Part shown: positions 15,969 through 24,396 of the stretch, in pieces
Position numbering within the stretch: position 1 is the stretch's first letter
How the letters are laid out: every line of letters starts with the position of its first letter
Assembly (NCBI RefSeq): GCF_008704715.1
Contig: NZ_CP023689.1
Location: 4,774,001-4,838,000, forward strand
Reading direction: 5' to 3'
DNA: 64,000 nt
DNA from: Streptomyces chartreusis
Lineage (GTDB): Bacteria; Actinomycetota; Actinomycetes; Streptomycetales; Streptomycetaceae
Notes under the pieces: model-generated
Told to the model about the DNA's origin: nothing
Seen by the model: the letters and a program-made list of their open reading frames with translations, nothing else
Database searches by the model: none
Position numbers and translations under genes: made by a program

Positions 15969-17065
15969 ACGCGAACACGCCCCGGCCGCACCCGGCCGAC
16001 ACCGACCGGAGCACCTCCGAACTGCTCTCGGGAACGGCGCGTGACCTGCCGTCGGGCCGCCACGAGTTCCACAAGGAGCGTCTGATGGCCCAGATCCACG
16101 ACATGCAGCGCGCCGAGCGCACCGCGACGCCGGCACCCGCGCGGAAGCGCCGCCTGCGCCTCCCGCGCCCGGCGGTCACGCTGCCCCTGACGGCGGTCGC
16201 CGTGGCCGCGGCGGTCGTCGCCGGGGTGTGGCAGACCGGCAGTGGCGGCGTCAGGGAGAGCGGCGTCGCCACCGGACCCGCGCTGACGACGAAGATCGGC
16301 ACGGCGACCACCAAGGGCGTGCCCCAGTTGATCGACCGGATCTCGCTGGCGGCGGCCGACACCTCCCACCCGGACGTCAAGCCGGGCCAGTTCATCTACA
16401 TCGAGTCCAAGTCCGCCGACACCTTCGTGAAGCACGTCGGCGACGAGTCCAGCCTGGCCAGTCACGCCCTGCACACCCGTCAGGTGTGGGAGTCCGCCGA
16501 CGGCACCGAGGGCTGGCTGATCGACCCCGCGGTCAACGACAGCTCCGAGGGCGAGACCCTGAGCCTGCCCGACGAGCAGGGCAACACCCCCGAGGCGACG
16601 CTGAACGCCCCCTCCTTCGACTACCTCGCCAAGCTCACCACCGACCCCGACGAGCTCCTCGTGAAGATCTACAAGGAGACCGAGGGGATGGGCAACACCC
16701 CCGACCAGCAGGCGTTCACCACCATCGGTGACCTGCTCATCGAGAGCTACCCGCCGGCGGACCTGTACCCGGCGCTGTTCAAGGCCGCCTCGAAGATCCC
16801 CGGTGTGGTCGTGGTCGACGACGCGGTGGACGCCGCCGGACGGCACGGCATCGCGGTGGCCCGGCTCGACGAGACCAGCGGGCAGCGCGAGGAATGGATC
16901 TTCGACCGGAAGACCCATGTCTTCCTCGGCGAGCGCTCCGTCCAGGTCCGCAAGGGCACCGGCGACGACGCCCTGATCACGCCCGGCACGGTGCTGTTCA
17001 CCAACGCGATCATGAAGCGGGCCGTGGTCGACGAGATGAAGCAGACCCCGTCGCAGGCGGGCTGA
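15965..17065 (+). CDS. CU044_5270 family membrane protein, sigma partner
   Basis: This 366-residue protein has a cytoplasmic N-terminus of about 60 residues with HEFHKERLMAQI, one membrane helix at about 65-88 (LPLTAVAVAAAVVAGVW) and a large outside domain (about 95-366), as in CU044_5270 proteins. ATG 15965 overlaps the sigma stop. The N-terminal helix is in place to bind the sigma factor, and the outer domain may sense an envelope signal. The direct role in sigma inhibition is inferred from operon structure. Confidence 0.85.
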   Translation: MNANTPRPHPADTDRSTSELLSGTARDLPSGRHEFHKERLMAQIHDMQRAERTATPAPARKRRLRLPRPAVTLPLTAVAVAAAVVAGVWQTGSGGVRESGVATGPALTTKIGTATTKGVPQLIDRISLAAADTSHPDVKPGQFIYIESKSADTFVKHVGDESSLASHALHTRQVWESADGTEGWLIDPAVNDSSEGETLSLPDEQGNTPEATLNAPSFDYLAKLTTDPDELLVKIYKETEGMGNTPDQQAFTTIGDLLIESYPPADLYPALFKAASKIPGVVVVDDAVDAAGRHGIAVARLDETSGQREEWIFDRKTHVFLGERSVQVRKGTGDDALITPGTVLFTNAIMKRAVVDEMKQTPSQAG

Positions 17066-17098
17066 CCCGCAACGCCCCTACCCCTGCCGCCCCTTCCC

Positions 17099-17590
17099 TC
17101 ACCGGTGGTGCGGCGGCGGGGGCGGCATGGTCGTCAGATCGGGGGCGGGCTCTGGCCACACCAGCAGCAGCGGGCAGGGGGCGTGGTCGACGACGAACCG
17201 GCTCGCCGGGCCCAGGCTGTGCGGGCCGAGGCGGGCACGGTCGCCGTCACGGGCCAGGACCAGCAGATCGGCGCCCTCCGTGGCGGCGACGACCTCACGC
17301 TCGACACGACCGGTGCGCTCCACGCGGGTGCAGGGCCGGCCCAGGCGCTCGGCGGCCGCTTGCAGCAGGCTCTCGGCGGAGGCCGCGGCGAGGTGTTCGA
17401 CGCGGTTGCCGGGATCACGCTCCGGGTGACCGCGGCCGAGCAGCCCCGCGAACGCGCCGTGCGCGGCGTCCGCGACATCGTGCCCGGTGACGTGCAGCAG
17501 GACGACCTCGGCGTCCTCGGGGGCGTGCGCACGCGCGGCGTCCACACAGGCGGGCCAGGTGCCCTCGACGACCCAGACGACCACCGCCAT
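17099..17590 (-). CDS. Universal stress protein (UspA fold)
   Basis: This 163-residue protein has a single Usp domain. It opens VVVWVVEGTWPACVDAA, and the end reads ADLLVLARDGDRARLGPHSLGPASRFVVDHAPCPLLLVWPE. The last part is a weakened ATP-binding G-2x-G-9x-G(S/T) motif. A Pro/His-rich tail follows. It starts four bases after the SLC13 transporter stop and is clearly in that operon, so it may modulate the transporter, as small Usp proteins do elsewhere. Confidence 0.83.
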   Translation of the reverse strand: MAVVVWVVEGTWPACVDAARAHAPEDAEVVLLHVTGHDVADAAHGAFAGLLGRGHPERDPGNRVEHLAAASAESLLQAAAERLGRPCTRVERTGRVEREVVAATEGADLLVLARDGDRARLGPHSLGPASRFVVDHAPCPLLLVWPEPAPDLTTMPPPPPHHR

Positions 17591-17594
17591 GGGA

Positions 17595-18824
17595 TCAGCC
17601 TCCTCCGATCACGGCCAGTGAGGCCCACAGTGCCAGCACCGCGGCGCACAGGCTCGCCGGTACCGCGAACAGGCCGAGCCGCGTGAACTCCCGCAGCTCC
17701 ACCTCCGCGTCATGGGCGTGGACGATACGCCGCCACAGCAGGGTCGCCAGCGATCCGGCGTAGGTCAGGTTGGGGCCGATGTTCACGCCGAGCAGCACGG
17801 CGAGGACGGCGCCGGGCCCGGAGCCGGAGGCCAGCGGCAGCAGCACCAGCACCGCCGGCAGGTTGTTGATGACGTTCGCCAGTACGGCGGCCAGCGCGGC
17901 GATCCCGAACAGGGCCGCGAGCCCGGTGCCGTCGGGGATCAGCTTCCCGAGGGCCGTGTCGAGCCCGTTGTCCACGACCGCGCGGACCACGATCCCGAGC
18001 GCCAGCACGAAGGCCAGGAACGGCACCGACGCGGAACTCACCAGCGCCTTCGGCGTCGTACGGCGGCGCAGCAGCGCCCGCACCGCGAGCACCGTCGCGC
18101 CGGCCAGCGCCGCCCAGGCCGGGTCGACGCCGAGGGCCGAGGTCAGCACGAACCCGGCGAGTGTGCCGGCCACCGTCAGCAGGGCGAACAGCGGCAGTTC
18201 GGGGGCGTCGCCGGTGGCCGGGGCCTGCGCGCCGGCGTCCAGGTCGGTGGCGAAGAAGCGACGGAAGACGACGTACTCGACGGCGATCGCCGCCAGCCAC
18301 GGCAGTGTCATCAGCGCGGCGAACCGGGTGAAGCTCAGCCCGCTGGCCGCGAACGCCAGCAGGTTCGTCAGATTGGACACCGGCAGCAGCAGGGAGGCCG
18401 TGTTCGACAGGTGGGTGCAGGCGTAGACGTGCGGCTTGGGGCGGGCGCCGAGCCGGGCCGCGGTGGCGAACACGACCGGGGTGAGCAGCACGACCGTGGC
18501 GTCCAGGCTCAGTACGGCGGTGATCGCCGACGCGGCGACGAACACCTGCGCCAGCAGCCGGCGCGGCCGGCCCGCCGACGTACGCGCCATCCACGCCCCG
18601 CACCACTGGAACAGCCCCTCGTCGTCGCAGAGTTGGGCGAGTACGAGTACGGCGGCGAGGAAGCCGATCACCGGCCCGAGCCGTTCGGCCTCGTCCAACG
18701 CGTCGCCCACCGAGATCGCCCCGGTGGCCATCACCAGCGCCGCGGCCGGTACGGCGACCACGGCCTCCGGCCAGCCGAAGGGACGGACGACGGCGCAGAC
18801 CAGCACGAGCACGAGCATGGCCAC
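17595..18824 (-). CDS. SLC13/ArsB-like anion transporter
   Basis: This membrane protein of about 410 residues has roughly 11-12 helices and the ion transporter superfamily pattern: LDATVVLLTPVVFATAARL near residue 105, HLSNTASLLLPVSNLTNLLAF near 145, and a second half with VLANVINNLPAVLVLLPLA and VNIGPNLTYAGSLATLLWRR. The paired SNxxN/NxxPA loops are typical of arsenite and dicarboxylate carriers. No arsR or arsC is adjacent, so arsenite is unproven. GTG 18824 sits behind GGAGA; ATG 18818 or a rare upstream CTG are alternatives. A Usp gene follows in the operon. Confidence 0.82.
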   Translation of the reverse strand: MAMLVLVLVCAVVRPFGWPEAVVAVPAAALVMATGAISVGDALDEAERLGPVIGFLAAVLVLAQLCDDEGLFQWCGAWMARTSAGRPRRLLAQVFVAASAITAVLSLDATVVLLTPVVFATAARLGARPKPHVYACTHLSNTASLLLPVSNLTNLLAFAASGLSFTRFAALMTLPWLAAIAVEYVVFRRFFATDLDAGAQAPATGDAPELPLFALLTVAGTLAGFVLTSALGVDPAWAALAGATVLAVRALLRRRTTPKALVSSASVPFLAFVLALGIVVRAVVDNGLDTALGKLIPDGTGLAALFGIAALAAVLANVINNLPAVLVLLPLASGSGPGAVLAVLLGVNIGPNLTYAGSLATLLWRRIVHAHDAEVELREFTRLGLFAVPASLCAAVLALWASLAVIGGG

Positions 18825-19006
18825 GGACAGGGTCTCCGCGAGCGGGGTGTTCAGCGTCGGGTCCTTCCGGGCATGTGCGGGTCCTTGCGAGCGACGACGG
18901 ACGCCCCGCCGCTGACTCTCGCCGCACGGTACTCCGTCGAGGTGAGCACGCCCCTTGCCCGAGCGCCGCCAACCCCCGGTCGGCGGCGCCCCCGATGCTT
19001 TCGGCG

Positions 19007-19999
19007 TTACCCCAGCGCCCGCACCCCGGCAAGGTTGTCGTCGAGCGTGCGGCGGCAGTACGCGAGATGGTCGGGGCCGTAGCCGCGCGGGCCGCACTCC
19101 ACGACCAGCAGCAGGCCCAGGTACAGGTGGTACAGGGCCAGCCGGTGCCGCAGCGCGGGGGTGAAGTGGAGGGCGCCGCCGGCCTCGGTGTAGCCCGCGA
19201 CCAGGTCGCTGTCCGGGCCGGTGGGGCCGCCGTAGGCCAGGGAGACCAGCTCGGCCGCCGGGTCCCCCCAGAACGCCCGCTCGTGGTCAATGAGTCCGGT
19301 GATGCGGGGCCGCCGGTCGCTGTCGCCGGCGTCGATGAAGATGTTGCCGGGCCACAGGTCGGAGTGGACCAGCCGGGGTTCGGTCACCTCGTCGAGCGCG
19401 TCGGTGCCCTCGGCGAGCAGGGTGCGGATGTCGGCGGGCGGCACGCCCAGCGGGGAACGCCAGCGCTCGGCGTCATCCAGGAGCGCTTCGACCATGGCCG
19501 TGAAGGCGGTCCGCCAGTCCGGGGCGGACAGCGCGGACTCGGCGGCCGGGTAGCCGAACCGGCCGTCCTCGGGGGCCAGGGTGTGCAGCCGGGCGGCGAC
19601 GGCGCCGAGTTCGCGGCGCAGCGCCCGCTGGGTGGACGCGGGCAGCCCGTCGCCGGCCTTGTCCCACGGGGTGCCGTCCAGGACGGACACGGCGATGAAC
19701 TCCTCGCCCGCGTGCAGCAGTTCGGGCGTCGGCACGCCACCGCCGGGCAGCCGCGCGATCCGGCGGTAGACCATGGCCTCCGTGGCGAGGATGCCGCGCT
19801 CGTAGCGCAGGACCGAGGTGTCGGGCAGCGGGGCGACCTTCACGACGGCGCGGCGGCCGTCGTCGAGCCGGACGCGGTACGCCGTGTTGAACCAGCCGTC
19901 GGTCAGCTCGGCCTCCAGCCGGCACCCGCTCCCGAGGGAGCCGAGGAGCAGGGCGTCGAGGTCCTCGGGCGACAGGTGGCGCTTGGTCAGGCTCTGCAT
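19007..19999 (-). CDS. APH/fructosamine kinase-like phosphotransferase
   Basis: This 330-residue kinase-fold protein has RRAVVKVAPLPD (ATP-binding Lys near residue 54), VHSDLWPGNIF (catalytic Asp near 217) and GLIDHERAFWGDPAAELV (metal Asp near 239). The pattern matches the aminoglycoside phosphotransferase/fructosamine kinase superfamily. The substrate is unknown; antibiotic resistance should not be assumed. The upstream region has a perfect GGGAGCGCTCCC palindrome of LacI/CebR type, 44 bases before the start, which hints at control by sugar. Confidence 0.85.
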   Translation of the reverse strand: MQSLTKRHLSPEDLDALLLGSLGSGCRLEAELTDGWFNTAYRVRLDDGRRAVVKVAPLPDTSVLRYERGILATEAMVYRRIARLPGGGVPTPELLHAGEEFIAVSVLDGTPWDKAGDGLPASTQRALRRELGAVAARLHTLAPEDGRFGYPAAESALSAPDWRTAFTAMVEALLDDAERWRSPLGVPPADIRTLLAEGTDALDEVTEPRLVHSDLWPGNIFIDAGDSDRRPRITGLIDHERAFWGDPAAELVSLAYGGPTGPDSDLVAGYTEAGGALHFTPALRHRLALYHLYLGLLLVVECGPRGYGPDHLAYCRRTLDDNLAGVRALG

Positions 20000-20042
20000 G
20001 GCGGCACGCTTTCGGACGGGAGAGCGACGAGGAGTCGCTTAC

Positions 20043-20054
20043 GGGAGCGCTCCC
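20043..20054. promoter_or_regulatory. LacI/CebR-type operator palindrome
   Basis: GGGAGCGCTCCC is a perfect 12-bp palindrome and the core of the Streptomyces CebR operator TGGGAGCGCTCCCA; here the outer bases are C and A. It lies 44 bp upstream of the kinase start. Binding by CebR or another LacI-family protein is inferred. Confidence 0.6.
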
Positions 20055-20112
20055 ACAGTGCACACAGTGCCGACCGCGCCGCCACCCGGTCAAGGGTGGC
20101 GGCGCGGGCCGC

Positions 20113-20964
20113 TCACGCCTCCTCGGGCCGGAACGTGACCGATCGGCCGGTGAATTCGGCGTCCAGACCGTCGGCCGTGGTCGTGACCGAGCGCAGTCGC
20201 AGGCCGTCGGGGATGTTCCGCAGCCGGATCGGCCGCTCGAAGATCCTGTCGAGGATCGCGCTCCCGGCATCGGGCAGCGAACCGCCGGTGACCTCGAAGT
20301 CCTCGAAGGCGATGCGGTTTCCGGAGACGGCCGAGACGGTCGTGGTCACCGTGACCTCCTGGCTCAGCGGCAGCAGGACGACCGCGCTCACCCGGCCCGG
20401 GCGGTCACCCCGCGAGATCTCCAGGCCGAGCGCTCCGGAGACGTCCGCGTACGACAGGAACGCGCTCGCCCGCGCGCTGCGGGCCCGGGCCTCGCTGTCG
20501 TCGTCGGCCTTGGTCAACCCGTCGAGCCGGAGTGAGAGTTCGGACACCGGCAGCGGGCGGGCGCCGCCGCGCGCCGGTATGTCGTGGGCGGTGATGTCGA
20601 CATGGCGGAGGGTGCCGGAGGCCGCCTGCGTCACGACCGGGAAGCCCCGCACCTCGACCTCCGGCGCCTCGGGCGTGCCCATGCCCTGCTGGAACGCCTT
20701 CGCCGTACGGGACTCGATGCGCGCGGCGACGACCCGGTCGACGGCGACGGGGAGGAGGGCCAGGGCGACGAGGCCGGCGGCGGCGAGGGCGAGCCTTCGT
20801 CGGCGGGGTCGGGGTCGGGGCCGGATCCCGGGGAGGTACGGCTCGTCCCGTGAGGGCTCGTAGCCATAGGCGTGGTCGTCATAGCCCTGGCCGTCGTAGG
20901 CGTGGCCGTCGTAGCCCTGGCCGTCGTAGGCGTGGTCGTCGTGTCCGTGCTGTGTCCGGTGCAT
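20113..20964 (-). CDS. DUF2993/LmeA-like membrane-anchored protein with His/Tyr repeats
   Basis: The 283-residue protein starts with HAYDGQGYD-type repeats in its first 35 residues, a basic Pro/Arg stretch, and one membrane helix at about 58-77 (LALAAAGLVALALLPVAVD). A DUF2993 domain follows: VEVRGFPVVTQAASGTLRHVDITAHDIP. LmeA of mycobacteria, of this family, binds phospholipids and supports envelope lipoglycan elongation. The same kind of role is possible here. ATG 20964 lies behind GAGGAGGG. Confidence 0.83.
   Translation of the reverse strand: MHRTQHGHDDHAYDGQGYDGHAYDGQGYDDHAYGYEPSRDEPYLPGIRPRPRPRRRRLALAAAGLVALALLPVAVDRVVAARIESRTAKAFQQGMGTPEAPEVEVRGFPVVTQAASGTLRHVDITAHDIPARGGARPLPVSELSLRLDGLTKADDDSEARARSARASAFLSYADVSGALGLEISRGDRPGRVSAVVLLPLSQEVTVTTTVSAVSGNRIAFEDFEVTGGSLPDAGSAILDRIFERPIRLRNIPDGLRLRSVTTTADGLDAEFTGRSVTFRPEEA
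20881..20940. repeat. Two 30-bp tandem repeats inside the DUF2993 gene
   Basis: Two 30-base units (20881-20910 and 20911-20940) differ at only two positions, with a further partial copy to the left. They encode the HAYDGQGYD-type repeats at the N-terminus of the DUF2993 protein. The copy number may vary between strains. Confidence 0.8.
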
Positions 20965-20989
20965 GGGAGTTGCCCTCCTCGGGGCGTGG

Positions 20990-21670
20990 TCAGTGGTGTC
21001 GTCGGGCCGCCGGGTGGGGGCCCGGGGCGTGCAGGCGGCGCACAGTGGCGGTGGCCGTTGCGCTGTCGACGCCGGCGGCGATCAGCGCGGAGGTCGCGGC
21101 GCCCGAACCGTCGTCGGCCCAGATCCCGGCGTTGACGGTGCCGAGCAGGGCGAGCAGATGGGCCTCGACGGCGGCGCTGAGCGGGCCGGCCGGGACGACG
21201 GCGTGGAAGACGCCCCGGCGCTGCCCCTCGGCGAGGATGCCGGCGACCGTCTCGCGGGCCGGGGCGAGGAGTTCGCTCAGGTGGTCGGGGCCCAGGTCCT
21301 GGGGGGCGAGCCCGATGAGCGTGCGATAGGCGTCACCGACCGGCCAGAGGGTGAGGACGAACCGGGCCAGGGCGCTCGCGGGGTCGTCTTCCACGCCGTC
21401 GCCCCGCCCGGCGTCGAGCGCGCTCACGTCCGCCATCGCATGTCCGATCGCCTGCACCGCGTCCTCGGCGAGACCCCTCACCAGTGCCGCGCGCCCCGCG
21501 AAGTGGGTGTACAGGGTGCGCCGCGCCACCCCGGCGGCCTCGGCGATGTCGCCGAGGCTGCTGTCGGGGTTGCGGCCCAGTTCCCGCAGGGCCGCGTCCA
21601 GGATGCGGGCGCGCGTGGCACGGGTCCTGCGGCGCTGTCGTGCGGGTGGCCGGTCGGTGGGGCTGCTCAC
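20990..21670 (-). CDS. TetR/AcrR family regulator of the adjacent MFS pump
   Basis: This 226-residue regulator has the TetR helix-turn-helix at about 22-68 (RARILDAALRELGRNPDSSLGDIAEAAGVARRTLYTHFAGRAALV). The C-terminal domain includes WPVGDAYRTLIGLAPQDLG and EGQRRGVFHAVVP, shared with the second TetR at 23675. GTG 21670 is the start. It is divergent from a DHA2 drug exporter, and a 45-bp inverted repeat between them is the obvious operator. It probably represses the pump until a drug binds. Confidence 0.9.
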   Translation of the reverse strand: MSSPTDRPPARQRRRTRATRARILDAALRELGRNPDSSLGDIAEAAGVARRTLYTHFAGRAALVRGLAEDAVQAIGHAMADVSALDAGRGDGVEDDPASALARFVLTLWPVGDAYRTLIGLAPQDLGPDHLSELLAPARETVAGILAEGQRRGVFHAVVPAGPLSAAVEAHLLALLGTVNAGIWADDGSGAATSALIAAGVDSATATATVRRLHAPGPHPAARRHH

Positions 21671-21720
21671 GGCGGCACCTCGGTGCGAGGGGAGGGGTTC
21701 AGGGGGGCTGACCGAGATAT

Positions 21721-21765
21721 TTGCACATCGGCGAGCAAGAAACTAGTCTGCTCATCGATGTGCAA
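21721..21765. promoter_or_regulatory. Long inverted repeat, TetR operator
   Basis: A 17-bp arm TTGCACATCGGCGAGCA (21721-21737) is mirrored by 21749-21765 with 15 of 17 matches, around an 11-bp centre. It lies between the divergent TetR (start 21670) and MFS (start 21793) genes and covers the likely promoters. Confidence 0.75.
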
Positions 21766-21792
21766 TTAACTCGCAGCCCCCTGGGAGTCCCC

Positions 21793-23460
21793 GTGCCCTT
21801 CCTTGCCAACACACCCGTCGAGAAGATGACCGGGCCGTACACCCGGCGCTGGTGGGCCCTGCTCGTGCTCTGCCTGAGCCTGCTGATCGTCGTCATGGCG
21901 AACACGTCACTGATCGTGGCCGCGCCGGACATGACCCGGGATCTGAACCTGAGCAGCAGCGACCTCCAGTGGGTCATCGACGGCTACACCGTCCCGTACG
22001 CCGCGCTGATGCTCGTGCTGGGCGCGATCGGCGACAAGTACAGCCGTCGCGGCGCGCTGGTCACCGGTCTGCTGATCTTCGCGGGCGGTTCGGTGATGGG
22101 CAGCCTCGTCGACGAGACGGCCCTGGTCATCACCGCCCGCGCGGTCATGGGCGTCGGCGCCGCCGTCGTCATGCCGGCCACCCTGTCGCTGCTGGTCGCG
22201 ATCTTCCCGCGGGAGGAACGCGCCAAGGCCATCACGGGCTGGACCGCCACCTCGGGCCTCGCCATCGCCGTCGGCCCGCTGGTCGCCGGCTGGCTCCTCG
22301 GCGACCACGCCTGGGGCTCGACGTTCCTGATCAACGTGCCCATCGCGATCGTCGCCGCCGTCGGCGCGCTGGCGCTGGTGCCGCCGTCGAAGGCACAGGG
22401 CATGGGACGGATCGACTACGTGGGCGGTCTGCTGTCCATCGTCTCCGTCGGCTCGCTGGTCTACGCGGCCATCGAGGGCCCGCACTTCGGCTGGGGCCCC
22501 GGCCCGGTCGCCGCGGCCGTGGCCGCCGGTGTCGGTCTGCTGGCCTTCGTCGCCTGGGAGCTGCGCCACCCGCACCCCATGCTGGACGTGCGCAAGTTCG
22601 CCCAGCGGCCGTTCGGCGGCTCGATGCTCGCGGTGCTGTTCTTCTTCTTCGGCACCTTCGGCGCCCTCTACTACGCCACCCAGTACCTCCAGTTCGTGCT
22701 CGACTACGACGCGCTGGAGACCGGCGTACGGCTGCTGCCGCTGGCCGGTGCCGTGTTCGTCGGCGCCGCGGTGACCGGGCGGCTGACGCCGAAGCTCGGG
22801 GTGAAGGCCATGGTCGCCACCGGCATGCTGATCGGCACGGCCGGCGTCCTGCTGCTCACCCGGATCGAGTCGGGCTCGACGTACACCGACTTCCTGGCGT
22901 CACTGCTCATGCTGGGCTTCGCGATCGGGCTGAGCGTGTCCCCGGCCACCGACACGATCATGGGCTCCTTCCCGGAGTCCGAGCTGGGCGTCGGCGGCGG
23001 CGCCAACGACACCTCGCTGGAGCTGGGCGGCGCCCTGGGCATCGCGATCCTCGGCTCGCTGCTGGGCACCGCCTACCGCGACAAGCTCACCGACCTGGTC
23101 GGCGGGCAGCTCCCGCACACCGCGCTGGAGGCGGCCAGGGATTCGGTGGGCGGCGGGCTCGCGGTGGCCCAGGAGGTCGCGAAGAACCCGGCGGGCGGGG
23201 CTCAGCAGGCCCAGACCCTGGTCGACGCCGTCCACGAGGCCTTCGCCCACAGCGTCGCCCAGACCAGCCTGATCGGCGGGATCATCATGGCCGCCGGCAC
23301 GCTGATCGTCCTCGCGGTCCTGCCGGGCCGCCGGGCGGCGCGGCCGGAGCGGGCCGCGGCCGGCACGACCGATGAGTCCGGGCGGTCGCGGGAGTCGGAA
23401 GAAGCAGAGAAGTCGACGGAGTCGACCGAGCCGCAGGAGGCGCGCTCGGGCACCGCCTGA
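21793..23460 (+). CDS. DHA2 family MFS drug exporter (14 helices)
   Basis: This 555-residue EmrB/QacA-type pump has LNLSSSDLQWVIDGYTVPYAALMLVLGAIGDKYSRRGALVTG at about 45-85, which holds the motif A loop. ARAVMGVGAAVVMPATLSLL and the motif C stretch GWTATSGLAIAVGPLVAGWLLG follow. A charged tail of about 40 residues ends the chain. It exports drugs or natural products with proton antiport. GTG 21793 follows GGGAG; ATG 21826 is an alternative. The divergent TetR and the shared palindrome point to drug-inducible expression. Two tandem hairpins end the transcript. Confidence 0.9.
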   Translation: MPFLANTPVEKMTGPYTRRWWALLVLCLSLLIVVMANTSLIVAAPDMTRDLNLSSSDLQWVIDGYTVPYAALMLVLGAIGDKYSRRGALVTGLLIFAGGSVMGSLVDETALVITARAVMGVGAAVVMPATLSLLVAIFPREERAKAITGWTATSGLAIAVGPLVAGWLLGDHAWGSTFLINVPIAIVAAVGALALVPPSKAQGMGRIDYVGGLLSIVSVGSLVYAAIEGPHFGWGPGPVAAAVAAGVGLLAFVAWELRHPHPMLDVRKFAQRPFGGSMLAVLFFFFGTFGALYYATQYLQFVLDYDALETGVRLLPLAGAVFVGAAVTGRLTPKLGVKAMVATGMLIGTAGVLLLTRIESGSTYTDFLASLLMLGFAIGLSVSPATDTIMGSFPESELGVGGGANDTSLELGGALGIAILGSLLGTAYRDKLTDLVGGQLPHTALEAARDSVGGGLAVAQEVAKNPAGGAQQAQTLVDAVHEAFAHSVAQTSLIGGIIMAAGTLIVLAVLPGRRAARPERAAAGTTDESGRSRESEEAEKSTESTEPQEARSGTA

Positions 23461-23479
23461 GCGACAGCCACCCCGGAAC

Positions 23480-23549
23480 GGGCCGTGCCTTGAGCGGCGC
23501 ACGGCCCCGGACGGTGCCGGGAGGGGACGCCCGGCACCGTCCTTCTTTC
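23480..23549 (+). terminator. Tandem hairpin terminators after the MFS pump
   Basis: The first hairpin pairs 23480-23488 with 23499-23507. The second has perfect 13-bp arms, 23509-23521 and 23530-23542, followed by TTCTTT. Together they end the MFS transcript and can also stop reading from the convergent TetR gene. Confidence 0.8.
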
Positions 23550-23674
23550 CGTCCGGCTCCGGCGTCCGGCTCCGGTCGTCCTACGGCCCCGCTCATCAGG
23601 CCACACCGGAAGGGACGCGCCCAGCGCCGAGCCGCCGACCGTCCCGGCCCGGCCCGCTCGTCCTCCCGACCCGC

Positions 23675-24331
23675 TCAGTCGTCGGAAGCGTCCGGCTCCG
23701 CCTCGAAGGCCGGCGCGACCGCCTCGACCACGGACTTCGCCCGCTCCTCCGGCACACCGGCCGCGATCAGCAGGGCGACGGCGACCCGCGTCCCGTCGTC
23801 CTCCAGCAGCCCGTCGTTGACCGACTCCAGCAGCGCGACCGTCATGGCCTCCAGGCCGCCGCTCATCGCCTCGGCCGGCAGATGCGTGTGGAAGACACCG
23901 TCGCGCTGCCCGCGCTCCAGGATCGCCGTGGCCGTCGCACGGGCCGGGGCCAGCACCTCGGCCACCCGCTGTACGCCCAGGTCGCGCCTGGCCAGCGCCA
24001 GCAGCAGCCGGTAGCGGTCGCCGACCGGCCACAGCGAGAACACGAACCCGGCGAACGCCCGCTCGGCCGGCACGGTCTCCGCGAACGCGGTCCCCTCCGT
24101 CAGCGCACTGCGCAACGCCTCGGACGCCTCCTCCGCGAGTGCTTCGAGCAGCGCCTCGCGCCCCGGGAAGTGACCGAACAGGGTGCGCCGTACGACACCC
24201 GCGGCCCGCGCCAGCTCCTCCAGCGTGACGTCCGGGTTGCGGCCGAGCTCCTGGCGGGCCGTGGCGAGGATGCGCTCCCGGTTGGCCCGCGAATTGCGCC
24301 GCAACGGCTCGCGGGCGACGGGCTTGGTCAC
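23675..24331 (-). CDS. TetR/AcrR family regulator, paralogue of the one at 20990
   Basis: This 218-residue protein has the helix-turn-helix at about 19-66 (RERILATARQELGRNPDVTLEELARAAGVVRRTLFGHFPGREALL). Its ligand domain (WPVGDRYRLLLALARRDLG, then ILERGQRDGVFHTHLPAEA) aligns closely with the TetR at 20990-21670. GTG 24331 follows GAGG. It lies on the far side of the MFS gene, so the pump is flanked by two sister regulators. A palindrome upstream at 24352-24392 may be its own operator. Confidence 0.88.
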   Translation of the reverse strand: MTKPVAREPLRRNSRANRERILATARQELGRNPDVTLEELARAAGVVRRTLFGHFPGREALLEALAEEASEALRSALTEGTAFAETVPAERAFAGFVFSLWPVGDRYRLLLALARRDLGVQRVAEVLAPARATATAILERGQRDGVFHTHLPAEAMSGGLEAMTVALLESVNDGLLEDDGTRVAVALLIAAGVPEERAKSVVEAVAPAFEAEPDASDD

Positions 24332-24351
24332 GGGAACCTCGATGGATCGGA

Positions 24352-24392
24352 TGCGGACGGGTGTACGCGGATTCTCGCACGCGGTGTCCGCA
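24352..24392. promoter_or_regulatory. Inverted repeat before the second TetR gene
   Basis: TGCGGAC (24352-24358) and GTCCGCA (24386-24392) are 7-bp perfect arms around a 27-bp centre with further partial symmetry (ACGCG/CGCAC). It lies between the TetR start and the end of the kinase gene, so it could be an autoregulatory operator or part of a terminator. Confidence 0.4.
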
Positions 24393-24396
24393 CCGC

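Noticed and set aside
19007..19999. Aminoglycoside resistance gene
   Set aside because: Only the general kinase motifs are present; the CebR-like box and lack of a resistance context do not support a drug substrate.
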